A stretch of DNA of 64,000 nt. Origin: Sitta carolinensis. Its lineage: Eukaryota; Chordata; Aves; Passeriformes; Sittidae. The notes under the pieces are model-generated. The model did no database searches. It saw only the letters and a program-made list of their open reading frames with translations, and was not told where the DNA came from. Shown piece by piece: positions 23,801 to 34,599 of the stretch. The translations under genes and the position numbers were made by a program. The stretch covers positions 1,550,001-1,614,000 of the forward strand of contig CM063290.1 in NCBI GenBank assembly GCA_032173965.1, given 5' to 3'. Position 1 is the stretch's first letter; every line of letters starts with the position of its first letter.

Positions 23801-24835
23801 CTGTCCCTGCAGGGACTCTGGATTAGGTGGATAAAGGACACTGTCCCTGCAGGGACTCTGGATTAGGTGGGAAGGACACTGTCCCTGCAGGGACTCTGGA
23901 TTAGGTGGGAAAGGACACTGTCCCTGCAGGGACTCTGGATTAGGTGGATAAAGGACACTGTCCCTGCAGGGACTCTGGATTAGGTGGATAAAGGACACTG
24001 TCCCTGCAGGGACTCTGGATTAGGTGGATAAAGGACACTGTCCCTGCAGGGACTCTGGATTAGGTGGGAAAGGACACTGTCCCTGCAGGGACTCTGGGAT
24101 TAGGTGGATAAAGGACACTGTCCCTGCAGGGACTCTGGGATTAGATGGATAAAGGACACTGTCCCTGCAGGGACTCTGGATTAGGTGGATAAAGGACACT
24201 GTCCCTGCAGGGACTCTGGATTAGGTGGATAAAGGACACTGTCCCTGCAGGGACTCTGGGATTAGGTGGATAAAGGACACTGTCCCTGCAGGGACTCTGG
24301 ATTAGGTGGATAAAGGACACTGTCCCTGCAGGGACTCTGGATTAGGTGGATAAAGGACACTGTCCCTGCAGGGACTCTGGATTAGGTGGATAAAGGACAC
24401 TGTCCCTGCAGGGACTCTGGATTAGGTGGATAAAGGACACTGTCCCTGCAGGGACTCTGGATTAGGTGGGAAAGGACACTGTCCCTGCAGGGACTCTGGG
24501 ATTAGGTGGATAAAGGACACTGTCCCTGCAGGGACTCTGGGATTAGATGGATAAAGGACACTGTCCCTGCAGGGACTCTGGATTAGGTGGATAAAGGACA
24601 CTGTCCCTGCAGGGACTCTGGGATTAGGTGGATAAAGGACACTGTCCCTGCAGGGACTCTGGATTAGGTGGATAAAGGACACTGTCCCTGCAGGGACTCT
24701 GGATTAGGTGGATAAAGGACACTGTCCCTGCAGGGACTCTGGATTAGGTGGATAAAGGACACTGTCCCTGCAGGGACTCTGGATTAGGTGGGAAAGGACA
24801 CTGTCCCTGCAGGGACTCTGGATTAGGTGGGAAGC
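20879..24835. repeat. Roughly 4-kb satellite of 40-bp units with a 14-bp palindrome
   Basis: About 100 head-to-tail copies of a unit made of GGACACTGTCCCTGCAGGGA plus CTCTGGATTAGGTGGATAAA occur without interruption. Each holds the perfect palindrome GTCCCTGCAGGGAC with a PstI site (CTGCAG) at its centre. Variants are GGATTAGGTGGGAAA (38-39 bp) and GGGATTAGG or GGATTAGATGG. The first unit (from 20879) has GACATTGATGGGAGGGACT in place of the palindrome and looks like a degenerate edge. One unit near 23733 lacks a G. Minus-strand frames such as those at 22226-22681 are artefacts of the repeat. Confidence 0.98.
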
Positions 24836-25039
24836 TCTCTTCCAGCGTTCTCCTGCCCGGGGAGGAGCCGGGGCAGCAATGAAAACTCTTCCCAAACCTG
24901 AGGGCACTGAGTGGCCTCATGGCCCCGGCAGCGCGGATTTCGGTGCCTTTGGCTTTCGGAGCGTTTGGTTTGGGATTTATTTTTTGGGGTGGCAGTGTGG
25001 TTTTGCTCTGACCCCAGCCCGTGTTTTGTCTCTTTTGCC
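24836..25039. other. Unique spacer between satellite arrays
   Basis: This is about 200 bases of unique sequence between two arrays, moderately GC-rich at the start, with no exon signals I would trust. Confidence 0.5.
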
Positions 25040-25265
25040 CTGGCCCCTGTTTTATCCCTTTTATCCCTGTTTTATCCCTTTTGCCCGTGTTTTATCCCTT
25101 TTGCCCCCGTTCTGTCCCTTTTCCCCCTGTTCTGTCCCTTTTCCCCCTGTTCTGTCCCTTTTCCCCCTGTTCTGTCCCTTTTGCCCCTGTTTTAGCCCTT
25201 TTATCCCTGTTTTATCCCTTTTTTCCCTGTTTTAGCCCTTTTATCCCTGTTTTAGCCTTTTGTCC
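25040..25265. repeat. 20-bp pyrimidine minisatellite (TGTTCTGTCCCTTTTCCCCC)
   Basis: Eleven or so units of TGTTCTGTCCCTTTTCCCCC and variants (TGTTTTATCCCTTTTATCCC, TGTTTTAGCCCTTTTATCCC) occur. The + strand is almost wholly pyrimidine apart from one or two purines per unit. Confidence 0.95.
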
Positions 25266-25362
25266 CACCTTTCTGCTCTCCCGCTCTCGCCGGCCCTGGC
25301 TCTCCCCTCACGCTCTCGCGCCTCCGTGTCCCGCGGCCTCCGTCCCTGCTGCCCTGCCCGGA

Positions 25363-26205
25363 CACCGGACCGAACCGGGACCGAACCGGGACCGAACCGG
25401 GACCGAACCCTGCCCGGGACACCGGGACCGAACCGGGACCGAACCCTGCCCGGGACACCGGGACCGAACCGGGACCGAACCCTGCCCGGGACACCGGGAC
25501 CGAACCGGGACCGAACCGGACCGAGCCCTGCCCGGGACACCGGGACCGAACCGGGACCGAACCGGGACCGAGCCCTGCCCGGGCACCGGACCGAACCCTG
25601 CCCGGGACACCGGAACCGAACCCTGCCCGAACCACCGGAACCGAACCCTGCCCGAACCACCGGAACCGAACCCTGCCCGGGACACCGGGACCGAACCCTG
25701 CCCGGGACACCGGGACCGAACCCTGCCCGAACCACCGGGACCGAACCCTGCCCGGGACACCGGAACCGAACCCTGCCCGGGACACCGGGACCGAACCCTG
25801 CCCGAACCACCGGAACCGAACCCTGCCCGGGACACCGGGACCGAACCCTGCCCGGGACACCGGAACCGAACCCTGCCCGGGACACCGGGACCGAACCCTG
25901 CCCGGGACACCGGAACCGAACCCTGCCCGAACCACCGGAACCGAACCCTGCCCGGGGCACCGGAACCGAACCCTGCCCGAACCACCGGGACCGAACCCTG
26001 CCCGGGACACCGGGACCGAACCCTGCCCGGGCCACCGGGACCGAACCCTGCCCGGGACACCGGGACCGAACCGGGACCGAACCCTGCCCGGGCCACCGGG
26101 ACCGAACCCTGCCCGGGCCACCGGGACCGAACCCTGCCCGGGACACCGGGACCGAACCGGGACCGAACCACCGGGACCGAACCGGGACCGAACCCTGCCC
26201 GTTCC
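25363..26205. repeat. 25-bp CpG-rich minisatellite
   Basis: The 25-bp unit is GAACCCTGCCCGGGACAC followed by CGGGACC. A second form has GAACCCTGCCCGAACCAC followed by CGGAACC. An 11-bp sub-repeat, CCGAACCGGGA, opens the array at about 25370. There are about 33 units. Each carries CCCGGG and/or CCGG and two to three CpGs. Because no frame contains a stop, it yields very long open frames on both strands (for example 25252-26817 minus), which I do not accept as genes. Confidence 0.96.
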
Positions 26206-26254
26206 CTGGCCGGGCTCTGGGCCTCCTGTCCTGGTGTCCGTGTCCCAGTGTCCC

Positions 26255-26458
26255 TGGATCCCTTGGAATGATCCCTTGGGATGATCCCTGGGTCCCTTGG
26301 GATGATCCCTGGATCCCTTAGGATCATCCCTGGATCCCCTGGGGCAATCCCTGGGTCCCTTAGGATCATCCCTGGATCCCTTAGGATCATCCCTGGATCC
26401 CTTAGAATGATCCCTTGGGATGATCCCTTGGGATGATCCCTTGGGACAATCCCTGTTT
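26255..26458. repeat. 20-24 bp minisatellite (GGATCCCTTGGGATGATCCC)
   Basis: About nine units of GGATCCCTTGGGATGATCCC and variants (GGATCCCTTAGGATCATCCC) lie directly beyond the 25-bp array. Units are rich in GATC and the self-complementary GGATCC. Confidence 0.93.
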
Positions 26459-27224
26459 CCAGAGGCTGCTCCAGCCGTGGTTTCCCAATGCAGGGAGGGA
26501 AGGAGCTGCTCCTTGGCTGTGCTGCCCCTCAGGGACCCGATCCATCCCTCGGGATGGGAACTGGGGACACACCCTGGGAAAGAGGCGACCACCCCAGGAA
26601 CCCCCCAGATCCTCTGGGTGCGTCTGGGATCTGCTGCTCCCAGGGGTGGACAACGTGTGTTCGGCTCATTTCCCTGAAATTCCCTGGATTTCAGACTCCT
26701 CCTGGCTGGATTTAAACTCCTGCTTGGGCCGGGCTTTGTGGAGGGCTGGACACTCGGGATGGGCAGGGATTTGGGTTGGGGGCAGAGCAAAGTTAAACTC
26801 CAGCACCCTCTCAGCAAAGTTATTCCGTGGTTGGGATTTGGGGCTGGAGAAACCCAACCCGGAGCTGTTTGTGGGAGGCACGGAGCTGAAAAGAGCAGTG
26901 AGAGATGGAACAGAGCAAGACAAAGCCTGAGCAGTTGCTTTCAGCCTAAAATGTAGATTTATGCAGAAAACAAATATCAAGAGCTGCATCTGTTGTGGGT
27001 GAAGCACAATTCCTCATCAGGGAGCAGAGCTCCTTCCTGGCTGCTCCATTTGCTGCAGCCACAGAATTTATTTTCCCTGGATTTGCCTGTCAAAAAGGAG
27101 TTTGGAGATTTTTTTTGAAGTTGTTTTTTTGTTGTTGTTGGGTTGTTTTTTTTTTAAATATAAATGAGTATAAAAATACTTCCCTGGGCCAGGTGACTGC
27201 ACATTCCTGATGAGGAATCTCTGG

Positions 27225-28070
27225 CCATGTGTGTATTTGGGAAAAGCCAGTAGGGAAAAGTCTTTGGATGGTGCAGGGTGTTTGGGGTGATAACTGGGCT
27301 GGTTTTTCTGGGCCTCTGTGTGTGTGTTTATTTGGGAAAAAAAAAAGCAGGGAAAAGTCTTTGAATGGTGCAGGGTGTTTGGGGTGATAACTGGGCTGGT
27401 TTTCCATGTCTCTCCCTGTGTGTATTTGGAAAAAAAAAAAAAAAAAAAAGCAGGGAAAAGCCTTTGGATGGTGCTGAGTTTGGGGTGATAACTGGGCTGG
27501 TTTTTCTGGGTCTCTGTGTGAGCTTGTATTTGGGAAAATCCAGGAGGGAAAAGCCTTTGGATGGTGCAGAGTGTTTGGGGTGATAACTGGGCTGGTTCCC
27601 CAGTCTCTCCTGTGTGTATTTGGGAAAATCCAGGAGGGAAAAGCCTTTGGATGGTGCAGGGTGTTTGGGGTGATAACTGGGCTGGTTCTCCCAGTCTCTC
27701 CTGTGTGTATTTGGGAAAATCCAGGAGGGAAAAGCCTTTGGATGGTGCAGGGTGTTTGGGGTGATAACTGGGCTGGTTCTCCCAGTCTCTCCTGTGTGTA
27801 TTTGGGAAAATCCAGGAGGGAAAAGCCTTTGGATGGTGCAGGGTGTTTGAGGTGTTAACTGTGATAGTTCTCCCAGTCTCTCCTGTGTGTATTTGGGAAA
27901 ATCCAGCAGGAAAAGCCTTTGGATGGTGCAGAGTTTGGGGTCATAACTGGGCTGGTTCTCCCAGTCTCTCCTGTGTGTATTTGGGAAAAGCCAGGAGGGA
28001 AAAGCCTTTGGATGGTGCAGAGTTTGGGGTCATAACTGGGCTGGCTTTCCCAGTCTCTCCCTGTGTGCAC
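27225..28070. repeat. Minisatellite of about 91-bp units, about 9 copies
   Basis: Each unit contains TGTGTATTTGGGAAAATCCA, GGAGGGAAAAGCCTTTGGAT, GGTGCAGGGTGTTTGGGGTG and ATAACTGGGCTGGTTCTCCC. Two left units have A-run insertions (for example A20 near 27430). Copies around 27600-27900 are the most alike. Confidence 0.95.
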
Positions 28071-28454
28071 TCTGCATCCCTGGGCTGGGGCAGGGAAAGC
28101 TCTCCCGCAGCAGTTCCCCCTCCCATGGCTCTTCCACACTCCTCTGGTTTGGAGAGCAGCTCTGGAGTGCCTGAAAGGAATCTGTGCCTGTGCAGCTGCA
28201 TTTCTGCAGCCTCCCTGCGCTGCCTCTGCGGGCTCCTGAGCTTCCTCAGCTTCCTGAGCTGCTCCTCCGCTTCCTCAGAGAGCAAATCCCGCCAGGAGCA
28301 GCTGGGCAGGGGCTCAGCCTGGAGCAAAGGGGGATCAGGGGGCCCTGTGGCTCTGCAGAATTCCTGCCAGGAGGGTCAGGCTCTGCTGCCAGGGCACAGG
28401 GGCAGCAGGAGAGGGAACAGCCTCAGGGTGAGGACAGCAGCAGGAATTTCCTCG

Positions 28455-28625
28455 TGGAAATGTTGTTCAACGCTGGAAGGGGCTCCCAGGGAGTGCCCAT
28501 CCCTGGAGGTGTCCAGGGAATTCCTGGATGTGGCACTCAGAGCTGCAGGCTGGGGGTAAAGCGGGGATCGGGCCCAGGCTGGATGGAGATCTTTTCCAAC
28601 CTAAATAATTCCATGATTCTGTGAG
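28455..28625 (+). mobile_element. CR1 LINE 3' fragment
   Basis: Landmarks are GAAGGGGCTCCCAGGGAGTG, CCCATCCCTGGAGGTGTCCA, TGGATGTGGCACTCAGAGCT, TCTTTTCCAACCTAAATAAT and a TTCCATGATTCTGTGAG tail. Confidence 0.9.
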
Positions 28626-28744
28626 TTTTGGGGCTGCCCCGTGGGTGCAGCACCCCAGGTTTGGGGGATAACTGCAGGGACGTGCTCAAAGAGGCCACCA
28701 GAAATGGGTCAGGGGTCTCAGGGGTCCCTTCCCAAAAACTGCTC

Positions 28745-29035
28745 TAGGAATCCCAGAGTGATTAAGGAAAAGGAGTGCCAGAATGATTAAGGAAAAATAA
28801 GCTCAGAATGATTAAGGAAAGGAATCCCAGAATGATTAAGGAGAGGAATCCCAGAATCACTAAGGAGAGGAATCCCAGAATGATTAAAGAAAAATAATCC
28901 CAGAATGATTAAAGAAAAATAATCCCAGAATGATTAAGGAAAGGAATCTCAGAGTGATTAAGGAAAAGGAATCCCAGAATGATTAAGGAGAAGGAATCCC
29001 AGAATAATCTAAGGAAAGGAATCCCAGAATCATGA
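28745..29035. repeat. 22-25 bp tandem repeat (GGAATCCCAGAATGATTAAG)
   Basis: About twelve copies of GGAATCCCAGAATGATTAAG plus GAAA or GAGA run to the end, with A-number variation between units. Confidence 0.95.
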
Positions 29036-30035
29036 AGGGGTCCTGAGGGTGCAGAAGGAGCAAAGGAGAATTGTCCTTGATGGGAACTGGGATCAGCACC
29101 AGTCCTGGCTCAAATTTCACTGGTAATGGGGCGGATTGCTGGGATTTGATCCCACCCTTTGGAGCTGGAATTCCTTTGCAGCTGGAATTGCCCCTTGCCC
29201 TCTGCAGGTTCACTCCCTGTCCAGGCTTCGGCTGCTTTAGGCTGGGATTAATTATCTGTAACCTGACTCAACCCCTGAGCTGGGCTCAGACGGGGCTGAG
29301 GGCATCTTGGGGAATGTGACATCGCAGATTGTGGGAGGAATATCCAAACGTGATTTTCCCAAACCGTTCTCTGTGCCTCTCCTTCAACTGATTGGGATGA
29401 GAAGTGAGTCACTGTAAAATATTTACAGCCCCAGAAAATTTACAATCCTCAGTCCTAAGTCAGGCAGCGAGCTGGATCGTCCAGGGTGCAACAAAAACTT
29501 GGGAGGAATTCCTGGATGTTGGCTTTTGCTCCAGACATTCCCAGCTCCAGGCTGGTGGGATGGATCCTGGATTCTGCTGGAGCTGAGCACGCTCCTCCCT
29601 GCTTGGGTTGGACCCCAGCCCCTCCCAGTGACAACCAGAGGTGATTAACACACTCCTTAATTAAGCTGAGACTTCCTTTCGGGGCTGATTCCTCTCTGCC
29701 CAAAGGATCAGGAGGAATTTGGGGGGAGAAACTCTGCAAAAGCTTCTCTGCACACGCTGGAATTCGGGAGTTAATGCACTTAGGGGAAGCAACATAAATA
29801 TTAAGATTCAGCAGGGCTCTGTGGATTCCTGCATTTGAAATATTCCAGCTATTTCCCTGCTCGCATTCCTTACCCACGTGCCTTCCAAAGCACTTTGTTA
29901 AAGGCTTTTTTTTTTTTCCCCCCTGGCCTTGATGATTACACAGAATTCCAGAGGCTGTTGGAGATTCCTTTTGTTTACTCCAAGGATTTTGCTGGCCCTC
30001 CTGTGCTTCCAGACTGGGCCAGGCACAGGGGAAGC

Positions 30036-30482
30036 AGCTCCATCCCTGGAATTGTTCCAGGACAGGTTGGACAGGGCTGAAAATAAAAATAGAAATAGAA
30101 TATAGGAATAGGAATAGGAATAGGAATGGAATGGAATGGAATGGAATAGAAATAGAAATAGAAATAGAAATAGAAATAGAAATAGAAATAGAAATAGAAT
30201 AGAATAGAATAGAATAGAATAGAATAGAATAGAATAGAATAGAATACAATTAGAATGATTAGAATAGAATAGCCATACAATTCCAGAATGGTTAGAAATA
30301 GAATAAAATAGAAATGAAAATAGAAATAGAATATAATATAAATAAATCATAGAATTCCAGAATAGTTAGAAATGGAATAGAAAATAGAAATAGAACAGAA
30401 ACCCAGAATGGTTTGGGTTGGAGAGGACCTTAAAGCTCACCCTGTTCCAATGCCCTGGGCAGGGCAATTCCACTATCCCAGG
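30036..30482. repeat. (AATAG)n microsatellite bracketed by two CR1 ends
   Basis: A short + strand CR1 piece (CCATCCCTGGAATTGTTCCA then GGACAGGTTGGACAGGGCT) ends at about 30078. Some 330 bases follow of GAATAG, GAAATA and GAATGG motifs. A minus-strand CR1 3' end then lies at about 30400-30482 (AGAATGGTTTGGGTTGGAGA, GGACCTTAAAGCTCACCCTG). CR1 elements end in ATTCTATG-type tails, so the microsatellite probably grew from such a tail. Confidence 0.85.
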
Positions 30483-31375
30483 TGATTTCTGACAGCTTTT
30501 TTTCCCTGCCCATGGAATCACAAACCCCAGGAATACTCACAGGGGTTGCAGCAGGAAAAGGAAACGTGCCCTGATCTCAGTGCAGCCCTTTTCCTTTCAG
30601 GAAAGGGAAATTCTTTGTGTCCAGAGGAAACTTCCCTTTCCTGCTTTATCCCGGGGGTATTTTTAGCCCAGCATCATTTCCCTGGCAAATCCCACCTGGG
30701 TGGGGACAATGCTCAGCTCTGTGTGGGAGTCAGATCAGGAAAAAAACCCCAAACCCCAATTTTTAAAGTCAAAACACAATTTGGGAGCTCTGGGTGGACA
30801 TGAGGGTGTTGGGATAAAGACCCAGCTGGCAGAAATATTCCCATATTTAGGGATTTATGGTGTTTTCAGGGTGGTTGTGACTTGCCTGCTTTCCTCTTTC
30901 TCTGACCCAAAAAATTTCTGCAATTTAGCAGGAGAGAACACAAGAAACCCATTTTAGAATGGGGTTAGAGCAGTGCCAAAATAGAAAAATCGAATCCATT
31001 TAATAACTTATGATAATCAGCACACTGCCTCTGAAACCAGCAGCAGGAAAAGAGTAAGAATCTTATTTTTGTGATGTATTTCTGCCTCAGAATCAACCCC
31101 ACGAGCCTTGTTTGTATTAAACCTCCTTTGCACTGAATATAGAGCTGAAAAACAGATTCTTTCACCTCCAAGGGTTTGTGTTCACACCCTTGGAAATTCC
31201 TACAAATCCCAAGTTTTCCATGGTTGTGAAAGAGAGGAATGGCATTTGTGTTTGGAATGGCAAGAGCTGGCTCCATCCTGTGCAGGCTCAAGCAGAAATA
31301 TATTCCCTGTGCATAATTAGAAGTGAGGAGGGTTTTCTACGAGGTTAAAAATGATTGGATCTGTCTGCAGTGGGG

Positions 31376-31400
31376 AAAAAAAAAAAAAAAAAAAAAAAAA
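31376..31400. repeat. A25 homopolymer
   Basis: An uninterrupted run of 25 A is followed by GAAACTTGG. No retrocopy body is evident upstream. Confidence 0.9.
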
Positions 31401-32184
31401 GAAACTTGGAAAAATCACGTGTATGATGTGTTAAACCTTGTAAGAAAACAAATTTATCTGAGGACAGGGCAGCAGGCAGGGATTTGCAAGGACTGGCACC
31501 TTAAAGCATGGACTGAATGAAGGCTGCAACAGCTTTATCCCACTAAAATAGGAGAAGTGGGAATGGGAAGTGCCTGCCACCCGTTTCATGCCATCCCAGC
31601 TGTCCACACTGGGAAATTCAGGGAGAGGGAAGCGCTCTTGTCCCCCACAAAACATTATCAGTGCACTCGTGGTGTTGAAGGAAAGAAACTTCCCCAAGGA
31701 AGATCCTATAAATCAAATTTTCCTGGAGCAGCGAGGCAGCTCCTCCTTGGCTCAGCGAAAAATTCCTTTTGAGGCTGGTGCTGACGTTAAAGGAGCCCCA
31801 AATAAAGAATTGCACCGCCCGGATTGTGCCGAATGCCACCCCCTCCTAACCTCGTGGTGAAACCTTTTTCCCCGTGCAGTTCATCTCCAGGATTTCGCTC
31901 CTTCCTGCCATTTGCCGGGATTATTTTTAAAACTGCACTTTGCGGTTCCTGGTTTTGTGGGGTTGCAGCCACCAGGCAGCCTGGCAGGGAAGCCGGGATC
32001 AGCTGGGAAGAGGGAGGGATTCAGCTGCTGCCGGGGGTCAGGAGAGAAAATTGGGATAATCCAGGCTGAGCACCTGGAGGAGACACCTCAAGGGAAAGGT
32101 TAATCCCAAATAAACCGGGTGAGATTCCCTGAGCATCCCAGCCCCTTCATCCCTCGGCAGCCCTGCCTGGGAGTGGGAGCCTCC

Positions 32185-32634
32185 TACAGAAAAGCTGGAG
32201 AGGGATTTTTAACCAGGGCAAAGGGGAATGGCTGCCCACAGCCACAGGGATATTGGGAAGGAATTCCTCCCTCTAAGGGTGGGGAGGGGCTGGGATTCCC
32301 AGAGAAACTCCTGGATCCCTGGAAGTGCCCAAGGTTGGACAGGGCTTGGAGCAGCCTGGGGCAGGGACAAGATGAGCTTGAAGGTCCTTTCCAACCCAAA
32401 CCATTCCGTGATTTTGGAGGAAAAAAATGCAGAAACCCATCTAGGAAGGGAAATTTTAGCCCTTTTCTACACAGCAACCAAAAATAAAACATTTACAAGG
32501 AAGGACCTTATTTCAAATCTGTTACACATCTATCTTCTAATTTCTTTTTAGCAAAAACTAAAAGGAAAACAGAAGCAAGTGAAGACACAGCCCCAGCCCG
32601 TGTGCTCCTCATCCCATAACCTGATCAGTGATCA
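32185..32634 (+). mobile_element. CR1 LINE 3' fragment with duplicated 3' flank
   Basis: CR1 runs from AAGCTGGAGAGGGATTTTTA through GGATATTGGGAAGGAATTCC and CCCAAGGTTGGACAGGGCTT to AACCCAAACCATTCCGTGAT at about 32413. The next 220 bases are not CR1 but match, inverted, the flank of the copy at 7259-7486. The match ends at CAGTGATC in both. Confidence 0.85.
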
Positions 32635-33621
32635 ATAACTGACCCCTGGCAGCCCCTGTCCGTGCCCTGCTCCCGAGGTTTTTCCCATGCTGTTGGTGGG
32701 TTTTGGTCCTGCCGGGACTGCCAGGATGCCCCTGCAGGGTCGCTGCCGCCCCGGAGGGGGATGGATGTGGAGGCAGAGCTGGCACAGGAGCCCTCCTCCC
32801 CTCCCCTCTGCCCCGGCCAGCTCTCCTCGGGATGAGCTGCACGAGTCCCAGGAGTTAAGGGGCTGCCCATGTTCCCTTCTCCCTCCCATCCCTTTGGAAT
32901 TCCAGGAATTCGTGCCCACCCCCGGTGTCAGTGCCGTGCCCGCCTTGGGCCCTGGCATCCCCTCCCGCTGTGCCCTGCCACATCAGGGAATGTGAAACCC
33001 CCCATTTGTGCTGCTTTTTTGGGGGAGTTAATTCTCTGCCCGGAGCTGGGACAGGCTGGAATTATGGTTTGGATTCGGGCTGGAGACAGAGTTGATAACA
33101 CGGAGATGTTTTGAGACCTCAAGGATGTTTCCACACCAAATCCCGCCACTCAATCAGCTCCTAACCCAATGCAATATTCAAATATCATTCTAAATAAGAA
33201 TTGCTGGTTCCCCCCCGGCCCTGAGCTCTCCCCCTCCACATCCAGAGGGTCGGGATTGCAGGGATCAGAGGGCAGCTGGGCGCTGCCACATCCCCCAGAC
33301 CCTGCGTGGAGGCTCGTGCTCCGTGTGATTGATGCTCCCCATCTCAGCCACACCGCCTCAAAAGGGCTCCTCGCCGTGGATTTGGGAATGGGAACGTTTG
33401 TGTGTTAAACTTGGCTTCGGTGACCCAGAATGCAGAAACTAGATTAGTTTTTTTTAGCGGAGTTATTTATAGGCGACTCTTAACGAGTTACTTTAAATTA
33501 CTTTTAAAGAAGGAAAGAAAGGGAGAGGGGGGAAGCAGGGATTTGTGGCGGATGCTCTGTGCTCCCTCGGGGCTGGGAGGGAGGATGGCACCCCTGCCCC
33601 GCACAGACACGGTGCCAAACC

Positions 33622-34000
33622 CAGTCATAAAATCCTGGAATGGTTTGGCATGGAAAGGACCTTAACTCCCATGCCTGCCATGCAGGGACCCCTCCCACTG
33701 GCCCAGGGAGCTCCCAGCCTGTCCAGCCCGGCCTTGGGCACTGCCAGGGATCCAGGGGCAGCCCCAGCTTCTCTGGGAATTCCAGCCCAGCCTTGCCCCT
33801 CCTCACAGCCAGGAATATCCCAATATCCCATCCATCCCTGCCCTCTGGCCCTGGGAGCCATCCCTGTCCCCAGCCCCTCCCCAGCTCTCCTGCAGCCCCT
33901 CCAGCCCTGCCAGGGGCTCGGAGCTCTCCCTGGAGCCTTCTCCTCTCCAGGAGCCCCCCAGCTCTCCCAGCCCGGCCCCAGCCCTGCCATAATCCCTGAG
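33622..34000 (-). mobile_element. CR1 LINE 3' fragment
   Basis: On the minus strand it keeps GCCGGGCTGGGAGAGCTGGG, AGAAGGCTCCAGGGAGAGCT, TGGAGGGGCTGCAGGAGAGC, TGGGATATTGGGATATTCCT and TTTCCATGCCAAACCATTCC in CR1 order. The open frame at 33545-34681 on the other strand is a by-product. Confidence 0.87.
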
Positions 34001-34184
34001 CCCATTCCCCTCAAAGCTGGAACTGCAAAGATTGATTTCATTTATTCATGGGCACTCCTTGCTCCAACCCCGCATTTCCCACCCCAACATTTCCTGCCTC
34101 TGCTTCTCCTCATCCCCAGATTGCCATCATTTTTTGGGGATGCTCTCCTGCCTTTGTCCCTGCCAGGAATTCCCAATTCCCGAT

Positions 34185-34440
34185 CTCCCCTCTGGCAGTG
34201 GGAGCCATTCCCTGTCCCCAGCCCCTCCCCAGCTCTCCTGCAGCCCCTCCAGCCCTGCCAGGGGCTCGGAGCTCTCCCTGGAGCCTTCTCCTCTCCAGGA
34301 GCCCCCCAGCTCTCCCAGCCCGGCCCCAGAGGGGCTCCAGCCCTGGGGCAGCTCCGGGCTCCTCTCTGTCCTTCCTCCAGCAGCTCCAGGTCCTGCTGGA
34401 GCCCCAGATCCTGCACAGCTCTGCAGGTGGGGTCTCACCT
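34185..34440 (-). mobile_element. CR1 LINE fragment (5' part of the preserved region)
   Basis: It repeats the GAGCTGGGGGGCTCCTGGAG and AGAAGGCTCCAGGGAGAGCT module of the copy at 33622 and extends further upstream into GGAGCCCGGAGCTGCCCCAG, also seen at 61740. The CR1 3' end is missing. Confidence 0.75.
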
Positions 34441-34599
34441 GAGCGGGGCAGAATCCCCCTGCCCTGCTGCCCACGCTGGGGGATCAGCCCAGCCCGGGGG
34501 GGATTTGGGAGCAGGCCGAGCTTCTCTTCCACCGACACCCCCAAACCCCTTCCCTCAGGGCTGCTTTGGATCCATTCTCCCACCAGCCTGGATTTACAC

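Noticed and set aside
20879..24835. Resemblance of the 40-bp satellite to a CRISPR array
   Set aside because: Units are contiguous with no unique spacers, in a vertebrate intron.
25252..26817. 521-residue minus-strand frame, with 416- and 353-residue plus-strand frames nearby
   Set aside because: They lie over the 25-bp CpG-rich array, whose units contain no stop in any frame; the peptides are pure repeat (for example FGPGVPGRVR) with no splice or start context.
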